64,000 bases of DNA from Salinarimonas soli (GTDB lineage: Bacteria; Pseudomonadota; Alphaproteobacteria; Rhizobiales; Beijerinckiaceae). The notes beneath the pieces were generated by a model that saw only the letters and a program-made list of their open reading frames with translations, was not told where the DNA came from and ran no database searches. Location of the stretch: positions 48,024 through 112,023 of the forward strand of contig NZ_VUOA01000040.1 of NCBI RefSeq assembly GCF_008386575.1. Reading direction: 5' to 3'. The position numbers and the translations under genes are program-made. Position 1 is the stretch's first letter, and every line of letters starts with the position of its first letter. Of this stretch, positions 33,383-42,260 are shown in pieces.

Positions 33383-35146
33383 GTGTCGTCCCATCCGGTA
33401 GTCCCCCACACCACCCAGGGTCAAGCGGGCGCTCGGCTGCCGCCCGAGCTCGCCTTCCTGGCGCTCCACGGCGTCCCGCCCGAGCTCCTGCGCCGGGCGG
33501 CGGCGCTGGCGCGGGAGGCGGACGTGCCCGCGGTCGACGCGCTGCTGCGCGAGGGGTTCCTCGCCGAGGACTGGTTCTACCGGGCGCTCGCGGCGGAGCT
33601 CGGCCTGCCCTTCGCCGCCCGCTTCGACCTTGGCCCCGGCGTGCGCTATCCCGAAAGCGTGCGGGCGGGCCTCGTTCCGTTGAGTCCCGGCGGACCCTAC
33701 CGCTTCGCCATCGCGCCCGACGGGCGCCAGATCGCGGGGCTTCTCGCCCGGCGCGGGCGCATCGCGCCGGGACTCGCCGTCACCACCCCGTCGCTCCTGC
33801 GCGAAGCGGTCCTGGCGACCTGCGCCGAGCCGATCGCGGAGGCCGCGTCCCTGGCGCTCTGGCGGGCGCAGCCGGCGCTCTCCTTCCGGGGCGGCCTCAC
33901 GGGCGGGCAGGCCGGCGCCATCGCCGCGGCGCTCGGCGGGTTCGTGGCGGCGTTCTGGCTCGTGCCCGGAGGCGCGGCCGCCTGGCTTGGGGCGCTGAGC
34001 GGGCTCCTCTTCCTCGGCATGATCACGCTGCGGCTCGACGCCGCCCGCACGCCGGCCCCCGTGCAGCCCCGCCTCCCGCCGCAGCGCTGGGCCGACCGCG
34101 ACCTCCCCGTCTACACGGTCATCGTCCCGCTCTACCGGGAGATGGGCGTGTTCGACCGCCTGCTCGTCGCCCTCGACCGGTTCGACTATCCGCGGGCGAA
34201 GCTCGACATCAAGATCGTGATCGAGGCGGAGGACGCCGAGATGCGGGCGGCGCTGCGCGAGCGCCCGCCGCCGGCCCATGTGGAGGTGATCGTGGCGCCG
34301 CCCGGCCGCCCGCGCACCAAGCCGCGCGCGCTCAACGTCGCCCTGCCGCTCGCCCGCGGCGAGCTCACGGTGATCTACGACGCCGAGGACGTGCCCGCGC
34401 CCGACCAGCTGCGGCTCGCGGTCGACGCCTTCGCCCGCGGCGGGCCGGATGTCGGCTGCCTCCAGGGCCGGCTCGTCATCGACAACAGCGCGGATTCCTG
34501 GCTTACCCGGCTCTTCACCATCGAGTACGCCACCCTCTTCGACGTGATCAATCCGGGGCTCGCCGCCGCGGGCCTGCCCGTGCCGCTGGGCGGCACCACC
34601 ACGCATTTCCGCACCGCGGTCCTGCGGCAGGTGCGGGGCTGGGACCCGTGGAACGTGACCGAGGACGCGGATCTCGGGATCCGCCTCGCGCTGCTCGGCT
34701 GGCGGGTCATGGACCTGCCCTCCTCGACCCTGGAGGAGGCGCCGGCCGAGCTCGGGGCGTGGATGCGCCAGCGCACCCGGTGGATGAAGGGCTTCATGCA
34801 GACCTGCATCACCCATTCGCGACGCCCCGCCTTCGCGCTGCGGCGTCTCGGCCTAGTGGGGTTCCTGGGCGCCCTCACCATGACCTTCGGCACGGTGATG
34901 TCGGCCCTGTTCTATCCCGTGCTGGCGGGCGCCGCCGCATGGGCGCTCGCGGGCGGCGCGCTTGGGCGCATCGGGCCCGTGATCGACGCGCTGGGCTGGG
35001 GCGTGGGCCTCGTGACCCTTCTGGCGGGGGCCCTCGCCATGCTGCTGCCCCCGCTCGAGGCCCTGCGGCGGCGGCGCTGGTGGGGGCTGTTGCCGTGGGT
35101 GCCGCTGCTGCCGCTCTACTACGTCCTGGTGAGCGTCGCGGCGTAG
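33383..35146 (+). CDS. Membrane glycosyltransferase family 2 with GspE-N-like head
   Basis: 587 residues. The first 150 residues resemble the MshEN/GspE N-terminal domain (DALLREGFLAEDWFYRALAA, ELGLPFAARFDL, RFAIAPDGRQIAGLLA), a fusion also seen in NfrB-like glycosyltransferases. Two helices (190-235) precede the GT2 domain: YTVIVPLYREMGVFDRLLVA, IVIEAEDAEM, YDAEDVPAPDQL, NVTEDADLGIRLALLGW and QRTRWMKGFMQT (QxxRW), all needed for processive enzymes. Two or three C-terminal helices follow. It probably makes a polysaccharide or glycolipid; the product is unknown. The start codon is GTG. Confidence 0.87.
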   Translation: MSSHPVVPHTTQGQAGARLPPELAFLALHGVPPELLRRAAALAREADVPAVDALLREGFLAEDWFYRALAAELGLPFAARFDLGPGVRYPESVRAGLVPLSPGGPYRFAIAPDGRQIAGLLARRGRIAPGLAVTTPSLLREAVLATCAEPIAEAASLALWRAQPALSFRGGLTGGQAGAIAAALGGFVAAFWLVPGGAAAWLGALSGLLFLGMITLRLDAARTPAPVQPRLPPQRWADRDLPVYTVIVPLYREMGVFDRLLVALDRFDYPRAKLDIKIVIEAEDAEMRAALRERPPPAHVEVIVAPPGRPRTKPRALNVALPLARGELTVIYDAEDVPAPDQLRLAVDAFARGGPDVGCLQGRLVIDNSADSWLTRLFTIEYATLFDVINPGLAAAGLPVPLGGTTTHFRTAVLRQVRGWDPWNVTEDADLGIRLALLGWRVMDLPSSTLEEAPAELGAWMRQRTRWMKGFMQTCITHSRRPAFALRRLGLVGFLGALTMTFGTVMSALFYPVLAGAAAWALAGGALGRIGPVIDALGWGVGLVTLLAGALAMLLPPLEALRRRRWWGLLPWVPLLPLYYVLVSVAA

Positions 35147-35390
35147 CGTGCGCTGATTGAGCTTGTCCATCGGCCGTTTCAGTGGAACAAGACGGATCAC
35201 GGGCTTGCGAGAACATCCCGCTCCGGTCTGCTGCTAGCACTCGCCGCAACGAGGACGACCGGAACGGTCTCGGGGGCTCCAAACGGAGCTGATCTGATTC
35301 ACGCGCGGCGCATGGGCGAATTTTCACAAGAATCCGACGTCGAACCCCGCCCCTCCGCTAGCGCCGCCAAACAGCTCAGTTCATAGTCCA

Positions 35391-35402
35391 ACGTCTAGAC
35401 GT
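35391..35402. promoter_or_regulatory. 12-bp palindrome ACGTCTAGACGT, candidate operator
   Basis: Perfect palindrome 17 bases upstream of the XRE regulator start, just before its GGAGGAG ribosome site. This position fits autorepression. The rest of the 35147-35419 gap shows no gene. Confidence 0.5.
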
Positions 35403-35419
35403 ATAGATCGGAGGAGACC

Positions 35420-35824
35420 TTGAGCGACCGGACCAAACAACCGAACCCGATCGACAAGCAGATTGGCCAGCGCGTGCGCACGCAGCGCCTCGTGATCGGC
35501 ATGAGCCAGGAGAAGCTGGGCGACGCGCTCGGCGTCACGTTCCAGCAGATCCAGAAATACGAGAAGGGCACGAACCGCATCGGGTCGGGCCGCCTGCACC
35601 AGATCGCGAGCGTGCTCGGCGTTCCGGTGAACTTCTTCTTCCAGGATCTCGGCGACGAGAACCCTGAGAAGGCCGATCCCGGCCTCGCGGGCCTGGTGAA
35701 CGACAAGGCGGGCCTCGAGCTCCTGCGCGCCTTCAACCGGATCAAGACGCCGGCGACCCGTCAGGCGATCCTGCAGCTGGTTCGCTCGGTGGCCGACCCG
35801 GCCGAGGCCGAAGCGCAGGCCTGA
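35420..35824 (+). CDS. XRE family transcriptional regulator
   Basis: 134 residues. A Cro/CI-type helix-turn-helix covers residues about 10-70: IGQRVRTQRLVIGMSQEKLG, DALGVTFQQIQKYEKGTNRI, LHQIASVLGVPVNFFFQDLG. The C-terminal half is helical (DKAGLELLRAFNRIKTPATR) and likely dimerises. This small regulator type is widespread in Rhizobiales. The start is TTG at 35420, supported by GGAGGAG 4 bases upstream and by the residues that align with relatives from the next codon on. Confidence 0.9.
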   Translation: MSDRTKQPNPIDKQIGQRVRTQRLVIGMSQEKLGDALGVTFQQIQKYEKGTNRIGSGRLHQIASVLGVPVNFFFQDLGDENPEKADPGLAGLVNDKAGLELLRAFNRIKTPATRQAILQLVRSVADPAEAEAQA

Positions 35825-36658
35825 GGGCCCCACGCCGCCCGGCGCCCCGGCGGGCGTCGGTCGAGACGGATCCGACACCTCGATCGCCCGGCACCCCTGC
35901 CGCGGCGATGCTTTCCTGTTGGCTCGGGGCCGGCTGCCGCCGGACCCCGTCCCACCGCCGCCCTCGGGAGCGCGGCGAACCTAAGGGCCTGCCCGGCTTG
36001 ATGCAGCGCCACGTTCCGCCGATCGCGGGAACGGATGGTCGCCCTGTGCCCTGTGGCGATTCAGCCCTGCGACAGCTTCCTCCCACCCTCATGCCGAGGA
36101 GCGCTCGTGGAGCGCGCCTCGAAGCACGCACCACGCCTGCCATAGGCCGCCGAAGATAGCTGGAACGCCCCTCGAGGCTCTCCCGATGGTGTCCGGGGTG
36201 CCCCCCTCTCCCGGGGGGAGAGGGGCCGGGGGTGAGGGGGTACCACGCTGGTCCAGCGATCTCGCCCCCTCATGCTGAGGAGCCCGCGCCAGCGTGCGTC
36301 TCGAAGCACGCAGCACGCTTCCACAGCCGTCCGGAGACCCCTGGAGCACCCTTCGAGGCCCTGCTGCGCAGTGCACCTCAGAGCCTGACCGCAAAGTCGG
36401 GTCCTGGATTGTCCCTTGGCCCGCGCGCCCGGTCAGGTCGCGTTCATGGACCCGAAAACACGTGCTCGCAGGCTGGCTTCGAGACGCATCCAGTGCTCCA
36501 AACCACCCAAATCCCACTCGCCGCGAATGATCGGTCAGGCTCTCAGGACGAGGATGGAGGGTCGGACCTGTTTCGGGCCGGCCTCTCACGACGAAGGCGG
36601 AGGACGAGCCCCACCTGGGAGCCACGCTCCCGCGCCTCGTCCGCCTTGCGAGCAAACC
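35825..36658. repeat. 834-base gene-free region with several palindromic repeats
   Basis: No convincing gene. It contains CTCATGCCGAGGAG...CTCGAAGCACGCACC (about 36088-36180), a CTCTCCC/GGGAGAG hairpin with GGCCGGGGGTGAGGGGGTACCA arm (36201-36248) and CCCCTCATGCTGAGGAG...GTCTCGAAGCACGCAGCACGC with a trailing CCTGGAGCACCCTTCGAGGC (about 36264-36370). The arms recur at 8565, 53736 and 57684-58000. Frames that stay open here are antisense or low-complexity. Confidence 0.7.
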
Positions 36659-37252
36659 CTAGAGGTAGCGCGCGAGCTCGGCCGCGGCGTCCTCCGGGGG
36701 GCGGGCGAGGTTGAACGAGCCGACGAAGCGGCCGCGCTTGTCCATGAGGTAGACGAAGGCGGTGTGCTCCATCGTGTAGTCGCCGTCCTTCGTCAGCGCC
36801 TTGCGGGCGAAGGCGCGGTAGGCCTTGACCATGGCGTCCACGGCCGCCTGGTCGCCCGTGAGGCCGACGATGCGCTCGTCGAAGCTCGCCGTGTAGCTTT
36901 TCATCGCCTCCGGCGTGTCGCGGGCGGGATCCACCGACACGAAGAGCGCCCGCACGTTCCGGCCCCTGTCGCCCATGGCGCGCAGCACCTGCGAGATCTC
37001 GAAGAGCTTGGTCGGGCACACGTCGGGGCAGTGCGTGAACCCGAAGAACACGAGGTGCGGCGCCCCCTCGAAATCCCGCTCCGTGACCGTGCGGCCATCC
37101 TGGTTCACCAGCGCGAAAGGGCCGCCGATGCCCGCCGCGGTCGCCTCGCGGCCCGCGGGCGACAGGGTCAGGATCGCGGCGACGCCGAGCGCCACAAGGC
37201 TGAACAGGAAGGCGACCAGCGGAATGGCCAGCCGGCGGGCACGCGGGGACAT
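36659..37252 (-). CDS. SCO1/SenC family copper-binding protein
   Basis: 197-residue thioredoxin-fold protein needed for copper delivery to the CuA site of cytochrome oxidase. One N-terminal anchor (IPLVAFLFSLVALGVAAI), then the fold with the CxxxC copper site in GFTHCPDVCPTKLFEI and the third ligand His in YTMEHTAFVYLMD. VSVDPARDTPEAM is a further family mark. Periplasmic face of the inner membrane. Preceded by a small membrane protein gene on the same strand, so likely one operon. Confidence 0.94.
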   Translation of the reverse strand: MSPRARRLAIPLVAFLFSLVALGVAAILTLSPAGREATAAGIGGPFALVNQDGRTVTERDFEGAPHLVFFGFTHCPDVCPTKLFEISQVLRAMGDRGRNVRALFVSVDPARDTPEAMKSYTASFDERIVGLTGDQAAVDAMVKAYRAFARKALTKDGDYTMEHTAFVYLMDKRGRFVGSFNLARPPEDAAAELARYL

Positions 37253-37284
37253 GATCGGGCTTTCGAAGCGGGCGCGAGCGCGGC

Positions 37285-37515
37285 CTAGAGGCACCAGGCC
37301 AGGCCGCTCAGCACATAATCGCTGAACACGGCGGCTCCAAGACGGCTCCACAGCAGGCCGCCTGCGGCGACGAGAAGCGCCGTCGTGGCGAGCCCGGCCA
37401 CGAGGACGACGCGGCGCGCGCCTCCCTCGGGCGCCTCCTCGTCCCTCTCGGCGGACCCATCGACGGTTCCCGGTGGCATCGCGCTCCCCTGCTGAGCGGG
37501 CATCATACCAGACAC
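37285..37515 (-). CDS. Small single-helix membrane protein upstream of sco1
   Basis: 76 residues: an acidic, Ala/Gly-rich N-terminus, one long hydrophobic helix (VVLVAGLATTALLVAAGGLL) and a short tail ending SDYVLSGLAWCL. Thirty-two bases separate it from sco1 and both are on the minus strand, so a joint role in oxidase assembly is inferred. Start codons at 37515, 37506 or 37503 are possible. No family recognised. Confidence 0.6.
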   Translation of the reverse strand: MSGMMPAQQGSAMPPGTVDGSAERDEEAPEGGARRVVLVAGLATTALLVAAGGLLWSRLGAAVFSDYVLSGLAWCL

Positions 37516-37536
37516 CGGCCCCCGGCGCAGCCCGGC

Positions 37537-38433
37537 TCAGGCGCCGCCGAGGCGGATCGCCTCGCGGGCCAGGGCTACGGTGCTCTCGCGCGACCGCGCC
37601 CCGCAGATGAAGCCCGCGGGATGGCAGAACAGGCCGTCCTCGACCCCCGAGGCCCGGCGGAAGGCCTCGTCCTGGAGGCCCCGCCAGGCATCCGGCAGGC
37701 CGAGGCGCTGCCCGAAGGAGCCCGGCTCCGGCGGAACGGTCTTGCAATACCAGGCGGTGGCGCCCTCGTTCGGGTAGATCACGAACAGGGCCTCGTCGAG
37801 CCCGCCCTCGTGCACCGCCTTCTCCCAGGGGAGCTTGCGGTCGAGGACGAGGATGCGGGGATCGGCGGCCGCGCCCGCCGCCGCCTGGACGAGGGCCGCG
37901 GCCCGGATCTCGGCGATCGCCTCCCGGCAGGCGCGGGCCACGACCCCGCGGGCGAAGGCCGCCGCGTCCCCGAAGGCTTCGTCGAAGTGCTGCGGGCCGT
38001 CCCAGGCCGGGTTGAACGCCTCGACGAGAAGCGAGAGGTGACCCGGGCCCACGGGCGCGACGCCGTTGTCGGCGAGATCGATGGGCAGGACGAGGGACGT
38101 GTCGATCGCCGCCCACAGGGGCTCGACCTCGTCGGCGCGCAGGCCGTCCACGAGGCGGGCCAGGGCCGGGCGGCCGAAATCGCGCCACACGAGGCCCACC
38201 GAGCTGTAGGGCGTGAGCCCGTCGGGGCGCAGGGGGCGCTCGCGCATGTGGTGGTCGTAGCGGCGCGCGCCGGGATCGTAGACGCCGCCGACGTCGAAGA
38301 CGAGATCCGCCGCCGCGATGGCCTCCGCCTCGCGGCTTCGCACCAGGGTCACGTCGCCGAGAGCCGCCTCGAGCACCACGGAGGCGAAGACGTCGTCGGC
38401 ATGGAAGGTGCCGCTATGGGTGAGGATCAGCAT
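37537..38433 (-). CDS. MYG1 family protein (DHH-like nuclease)
   Basis: 298-residue MYG1/UPF0160 protein, a family with DHH-type metal-binding motifs and 3'-5' exoribonuclease activity in eukaryotes. Motifs: THSGTFHADDVFASVVLEA (HxDD), LVFDVGGVYD, YDHHMRERP (DHH), SSVGLVW, DTSLVLPIDLADNGV and FICGARSRESTVALAR. The ATG at 38433 is chosen since the residues match the family from MLILTHSG; upstream in-frame residues are Pro/Arg-rich and unrelated. The bacterial function is not established. Confidence 0.9.
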   Translation of the reverse strand: MLILTHSGTFHADDVFASVVLEAALGDVTLVRSREAEAIAAADLVFDVGGVYDPGARRYDHHMRERPLRPDGLTPYSSVGLVWRDFGRPALARLVDGLRADEVEPLWAAIDTSLVLPIDLADNGVAPVGPGHLSLLVEAFNPAWDGPQHFDEAFGDAAAFARGVVARACREAIAEIRAAALVQAAAGAAADPRILVLDRKLPWEKAVHEGGLDEALFVIYPNEGATAWYCKTVPPEPGSFGQRLGLPDAWRGLQDEAFRRASGVEDGLFCHPAGFICGARSRESTVALAREAIRLGGA

Positions 38434-38572
38434 CGGCGTCCCGGGGGCCCCCGGCGCACCGGGCGATGCCGCGACGATAGGTGCGGCGCCCGCCCGCGTC
38501 GAGGGCGGGATGGGGCCGATCGGGGGATCCCCCGGCCGTGGCCGGGCGGTGCGTGCGCCAGGCGCGGGCCTC

Positions 38573-40180
38573 TCAGCGCCGGAGCATGGCGTTGGCGGCG
38601 GGCCTGTCGGGCGGGTTGCGGCGAAAGACGCGCCAATCCCCGGTCTCCTCGGCAAGCGCGTAGTTCTCGGCGAGGTAGGCGCCGTAGATCTGGCGCAGGT
38701 TGTCCCCCGTCACCCCCTCGATCGCAGCCTTGGGCTCCATCACGACCTCGATGGCGCGGAAGAGCTCGTCCGGCGGCACGAAGGCGTATTCGTTCACGTT
38801 GCGGCCCCAGTGCTGCCAGGCCGTATCGCCCTGCGGCGGCGCGAGGTTCGCGGCAGAGGAGAAGGGATTCACGAAATCCAGCGTGAAGACCCCGTGGGGC
38901 GGCGGGTCCATGCGCGTAAGCAGCCCCACGCCCTCGCGCAACGTCGCGAGATAGCGGCCGTTGGCGGCGGCGTCGCCGGGGTTCCAGACGAAGGCGAGGC
39001 GCGCCCCCTCGTAGTTGCGCAGGCCGAACGGCTCGCCGGCGCGGGCAGCCGAAAGCGTGGTCGAGAGCGCCAGCGTCGCCGTGGCGTGGACGATCGTGGG
39101 CAGGATCAGGGCCAGCATCAGGATCGGCGCCGCGCCGGCCATCGAGACGGGGGCGAGCACGTCCTCGGGGGTCATGGTGCGCATGAGCCGCTCGGCCGCC
39201 ACCACGGCGCCGGCATGGATGGTGATGATGCCCCAGCCCTGGAAGTTCTGGCTGATGAGCATCAGCCCCGCCCCGGCGCAGAAGCCGTAGAGGAGCGCGT
39301 CGCGGGGGGATCGCGTGCGCCACAGGGAGGGGATGGCGACGAGGGCGAGGAGGACGTAGTCGGCGAGGTTGCGCAGGAAGAAGTCCGTGAGCTCCACGGG
39401 GGTGCGGTTCCCGCTCACCACCATGGCGGCCCGCAGGTCCGCGATATGGCCCGCCCCGCCGCGCCAGACCGCCTCCACGGCAAGGCCCGTCGCGAGCACC
39501 ACGCCGAGCGCCGCGAGCGCCCAGGCGCGCTGCCGGCGGTCGAGCAGCATCAGGACGAGGAAGCCCGCCCCCACGGCGCCGTAGCTCGCCTTGGTGTAGA
39601 TCATCGTGACCACGAGAAGCGAGGCGGCGAGGGTGTCGAGCAGCCCCTGGCGCGGGCGGATCACCGTGGGACGCAGATGCATCAGGATCAGCGCGGCCAG
39701 CGCCGCCCAGCCGATGCGGTTGTAGAACATGCCGTAGGACAGATCGGTGATCGCCTCGCCGAGATTGGCCGGCATGGCGATGATCAGGAGCAGGAACGCC
39801 GCGAAGGGGATCCCGAGCACCGGCCGCAGGCGCGACGACACGATGTGGGCCATGGCGGGCGCGAGCGCGGCGATCAGGAGCGCCATGCTCACCGGCATGG
39901 CGGTGCCGAGCGTGCCCGTGAGGCGGGCGGCGAGCGCCGGCAGGTAGAAGTTCAGGGGGCCTAGCGCGGTGTGGAAGTCGCGGTTGGGCACCTGGCCGTG
40001 GTTCACCCGGTAGGCGCCGTCGAGGAAGATGAGGAGATCGTTGACGTAGCGCGCCACCACCGCCTGGGCGGGCAGGACGAGGGCCAGCGCGAGGATTCCC
40101 GCGAGGACCAGGATCGGCCAGAGGCTCGCGCCCTGCGCGTCGTCGCGCCACCAGCCCCGGATGCCGTCTCGCCCGATCAT
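38573..40180 (-). CDS. Polytopic GT-C-like membrane protein (copy 1)
   Basis: 535 residues with about eleven transmembrane helices. The first periplasmic loop reads LDGAYRVNHGQVPNRDFHTA followed by LGPLNFYLPA, a pattern seen in GT-C glycosyltransferases that use polyprenyl-phosphate sugars. Other marks: YGMFYNRIGWAALAAL, MIYTKASYGAVGAGF, GFCAGAGLMLISQNFQGWGI and a soluble C-terminal domain with LDFVNPFSSAANLAPPQGD, HWGRNVNE. It is closely related to the protein at 46263-47831. It directly follows the dprE2-like gene, so it may transfer the arabinofuranose made by that pathway; that is inference. Confidence 0.8.
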   Translation of the reverse strand: MIGRDGIRGWWRDDAQGASLWPILVLAGILALALVLPAQAVVARYVNDLLIFLDGAYRVNHGQVPNRDFHTALGPLNFYLPALAARLTGTLGTAMPVSMALLIAALAPAMAHIVSSRLRPVLGIPFAAFLLLIIAMPANLGEAITDLSYGMFYNRIGWAALAALILMHLRPTVIRPRQGLLDTLAASLLVVTMIYTKASYGAVGAGFLVLMLLDRRQRAWALAALGVVLATGLAVEAVWRGGAGHIADLRAAMVVSGNRTPVELTDFFLRNLADYVLLALVAIPSLWRTRSPRDALLYGFCAGAGLMLISQNFQGWGIITIHAGAVVAAERLMRTMTPEDVLAPVSMAGAAPILMLALILPTIVHATATLALSTTLSAARAGEPFGLRNYEGARLAFVWNPGDAAANGRYLATLREGVGLLTRMDPPPHGVFTLDFVNPFSSAANLAPPQGDTAWQHWGRNVNEYAFVPPDELFRAIEVVMEPKAAIEGVTGDNLRQIYGAYLAENYALAEETGDWRVFRRNPPDRPAANAMLRR

Positions 40181-40188
40181 GAACTCCC

Positions 40189-40926
40189 TCACAGCTTCAG
40201 CCGCTTGAACACGGGCTCGGGGATGGCGCGGATGACCGCCATGACCCCGCGCCAGACCGGACGCACGTAGAGGACGTCGCCGCCCCGCTCCGCGCCGAGG
40301 ATCGCGCGCCCGACCTCGTCCGCCTCGGCGGTGAGGACCGGGGGCAGCTTCATGCCCTCGGTCATCCGCGTGCGCACGAAGCCTGGCTTCACGGTCACGA
40401 CCCGAACGCCGCGGGGGCTGAGCCGGTTGCGCAGGCCCGACAGGAAAGCCGTGAATCCCGCCTTGGCGGCGCCGTAGACGTAGTTCGAGCCCCGCCCCCG
40501 GTCCCCCGCCACCGAGCTGATCCCGACGATCAGCCCCGAGCCGCGGGCCTCGAAGCGCTCGGCGGTCAGGGTAAGGAGGAGGGCCGGACCCTCGAAGTTC
40601 GTGCGCATGACCTGGACCGCGTGGTCGAGGTCGGCCTGCGCCCGCGCCTGCTCGCCAAGCTCCCCCACGACGCAGACCACGGTGTCGGGGAGGGCTGGCA
40701 ATCTGTCGAGGAAGGGAGCGAGGGAGGGGGTGTCGAGCACGTCGAGGGCGCGGACCTCGACGGGGCCGCCGCTGCGGGTCGCGAGATCCTCGGCGTTGCG
40801 GCGCGCGCCCGCCTCGTTGCGGGCCGCGAGCACCACGCGCCAGCCCGCGCCGGCATAGGCCTTCGCGGTGGCGTGGCCGATGTCGGAGGTGCCGCCGACG
40901 ACGAGAACGGTCTTGTGGCCTTGCAT
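40189..40926 (-). CDS. SDR oxidoreductase, DprE2-like
   Basis: 245-residue short-chain dehydrogenase. Rossmann motif VLVVGGTSDIGHATAKAYA, catalytic set Ser (VGISSVAGDRGRGSN) and YxxxK (YVYGAAKAG). Next to a DprE1-like flavoenzyme it is most likely the NADH-dependent ketoreductase that completes epimerisation of polyprenylphosphoryl-ribose to polyprenylphosphoryl-arabinose. The stop of the dprE1-like gene and this ATG overlap as TGATG. The C-terminal VLYVRPVWRGVMAVIRAIP is an amphipathic membrane-associating tail. Confidence 0.85.
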   Translation of the reverse strand: MQGHKTVLVVGGTSDIGHATAKAYAGAGWRVVLAARNEAGARRNAEDLATRSGGPVEVRALDVLDTPSLAPFLDRLPALPDTVVCVVGELGEQARAQADLDHAVQVMRTNFEGPALLLTLTAERFEARGSGLIVGISSVAGDRGRGSNYVYGAAKAGFTAFLSGLRNRLSPRGVRVVTVKPGFVRTRMTEGMKLPPVLTAEADEVGRAILGAERGGDVLYVRPVWRGVMAVIRAIPEPVFKRLKL

Positions 40927-42260
40927 CAGATTCCAAGCCTCGCGGACAATTGCGATACGACGCGGCCCTCGGCCCCGAGCCCGCGGCGGATCTCGCGGAA
41001 GCGGGAGAGGGCGGGATAGCTCGCCTCGAAGGTCTCCCGCGACTGGCGGGCGTCCTTGGCGAGATAGAGCCGTCCCCCGGCCTCGACCACCAAGCGGTCG
41101 ATCTCGTCGAGGAGGGGGAAGACGTCGTCGGTGACGTGCAGGTCGAGGGCGAGGGTGTAGCCCTCGATGGGAAAGGACATCAGGCCGCTGCCCGCCCGCA
41201 GCACCTTCAGCACCGCGAGGAACGAGGCGCTGCCCCGCCGCGACAGGCGCTCGATGACCGCCGTCAGGACCGCCTTGGCGGCGGCGGGCGGGATCACGCA
41301 TTGGTGCTGCAGGAAGCCCCGGCGGCCATAGATGCGGCCCCAGTCTCCGATCCCGTCGAGGGGGAAGAAATAGGGGTTCCAGGCCACGAGGAAGGGCTGG
41401 CCGGCCTTGGCGGCGCCGGCCCGGAAATAGAGCTCGTTGAAGGCCGCCACCGAGAGCCGGTTCAGGGTGAAGGCCGGGAGGTCGAGGGGCACTGAGAGCC
41501 GCCCCGCCTTGGCGGCGGGGAAGGGCTCGGCGCCCGGGCGCAAGGCATCGAGCTCGGCGCGGGTGGCGTGCTCGGCGGCGAAGATGAGGGAGCGGCCGAA
41601 GCGCGCGCCGCGTGCCACGCAGTCGATCCAGGCCACCGAATAGGTGGCGTCGGCGGTGCGCTCCAGCCCCGCCATGGCCTCGTCGAGGTTCTCGGCGACG
41701 ACGGTCCTCTGGACCATCCAGCCCGTCTCGACGGCCTTGAGGCGAAATGTCGCTTCCAGGATCGTGCCCGTGAGGCCCATGCCCCCGACCGTGGCCCAGA
41801 ACAGGCCCGGGTTCCGGTCCGGCCCGCAGTCCACCGTCTCGCCGGAGGGCGTGAGCAGCGTCAGGGCCTCGACGTGGTCGCCGAAGCCCCCCTCGCGGTG
41901 GTGGTTCTTGCCGTGCACGTCCGAGGCGATCATGCCGCCTACCGTGACGAACTTCGTGCCCGGCACCACGGGCGGGAAGAAGCCGCGGGGCAGGAACGCG
42001 GCGAGGATGTCCGAGAGGTGCACGCCCGCCTCGACGGTGAGCCGCCCGCTCACGGGATCGAAGGCGCGCATGCGGTCGAGGCCGCGGGACGAGACCGTGA
42101 CGGCCTGCCCGATCGCCGCGTCGCCGTAGGCGCGCCCGTTGCCGCGGGTCACGACGCCCGTGCGCCCGGCGGCGAGCGCGGCCGCGGAGGCCGCGTCGCG
42201 GGGCGCGAGCAGGCGGGTCCTGTGCCGGGGATAGCGGCCCCAGCCGGCGATCTCGATCAC
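40926..42260 (-). CDS. FAD-linked oxidoreductase, DprE1-like
   Basis: 444-residue flavoenzyme with a PCMH/FAD_binding_4 domain: GVVTRGNGRAYGDAAI, LTVEAGVHLSDILA, PPVVPGTKFVTVGGMIASDV, HGKNHHREGGFGDHV. The C-terminal D-arabinono-1,4-lactone-oxidase-like part has AWIDCVARG, NPYFFPLDGIGDWGRIYG, LQHQCVIPP and LYLAKDARQS. This set matches DprE1, the decaprenylphosphoryl-ribose 2-epimerase oxidase. It starts at a GTG (42260) overlapping the gtrA stop (GTGA), so the genes are translationally coupled. Confidence 0.87.
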   Translation of the reverse strand: MIEIAGWGRYPRHRTRLLAPRDAASAAALAAGRTGVVTRGNGRAYGDAAIGQAVTVSSRGLDRMRAFDPVSGRLTVEAGVHLSDILAAFLPRGFFPPVVPGTKFVTVGGMIASDVHGKNHHREGGFGDHVEALTLLTPSGETVDCGPDRNPGLFWATVGGMGLTGTILEATFRLKAVETGWMVQRTVVAENLDEAMAGLERTADATYSVAWIDCVARGARFGRSLIFAAEHATRAELDALRPGAEPFPAAKAGRLSVPLDLPAFTLNRLSVAAFNELYFRAGAAKAGQPFLVAWNPYFFPLDGIGDWGRIYGRRGFLQHQCVIPPAAAKAVLTAVIERLSRRGSASFLAVLKVLRAGSGLMSFPIEGYTLALDLHVTDDVFPLLDEIDRLVVEAGGRLYLAKDARQSRETFEASYPALSRFREIRRGLGAEGRVVSQLSARLGI

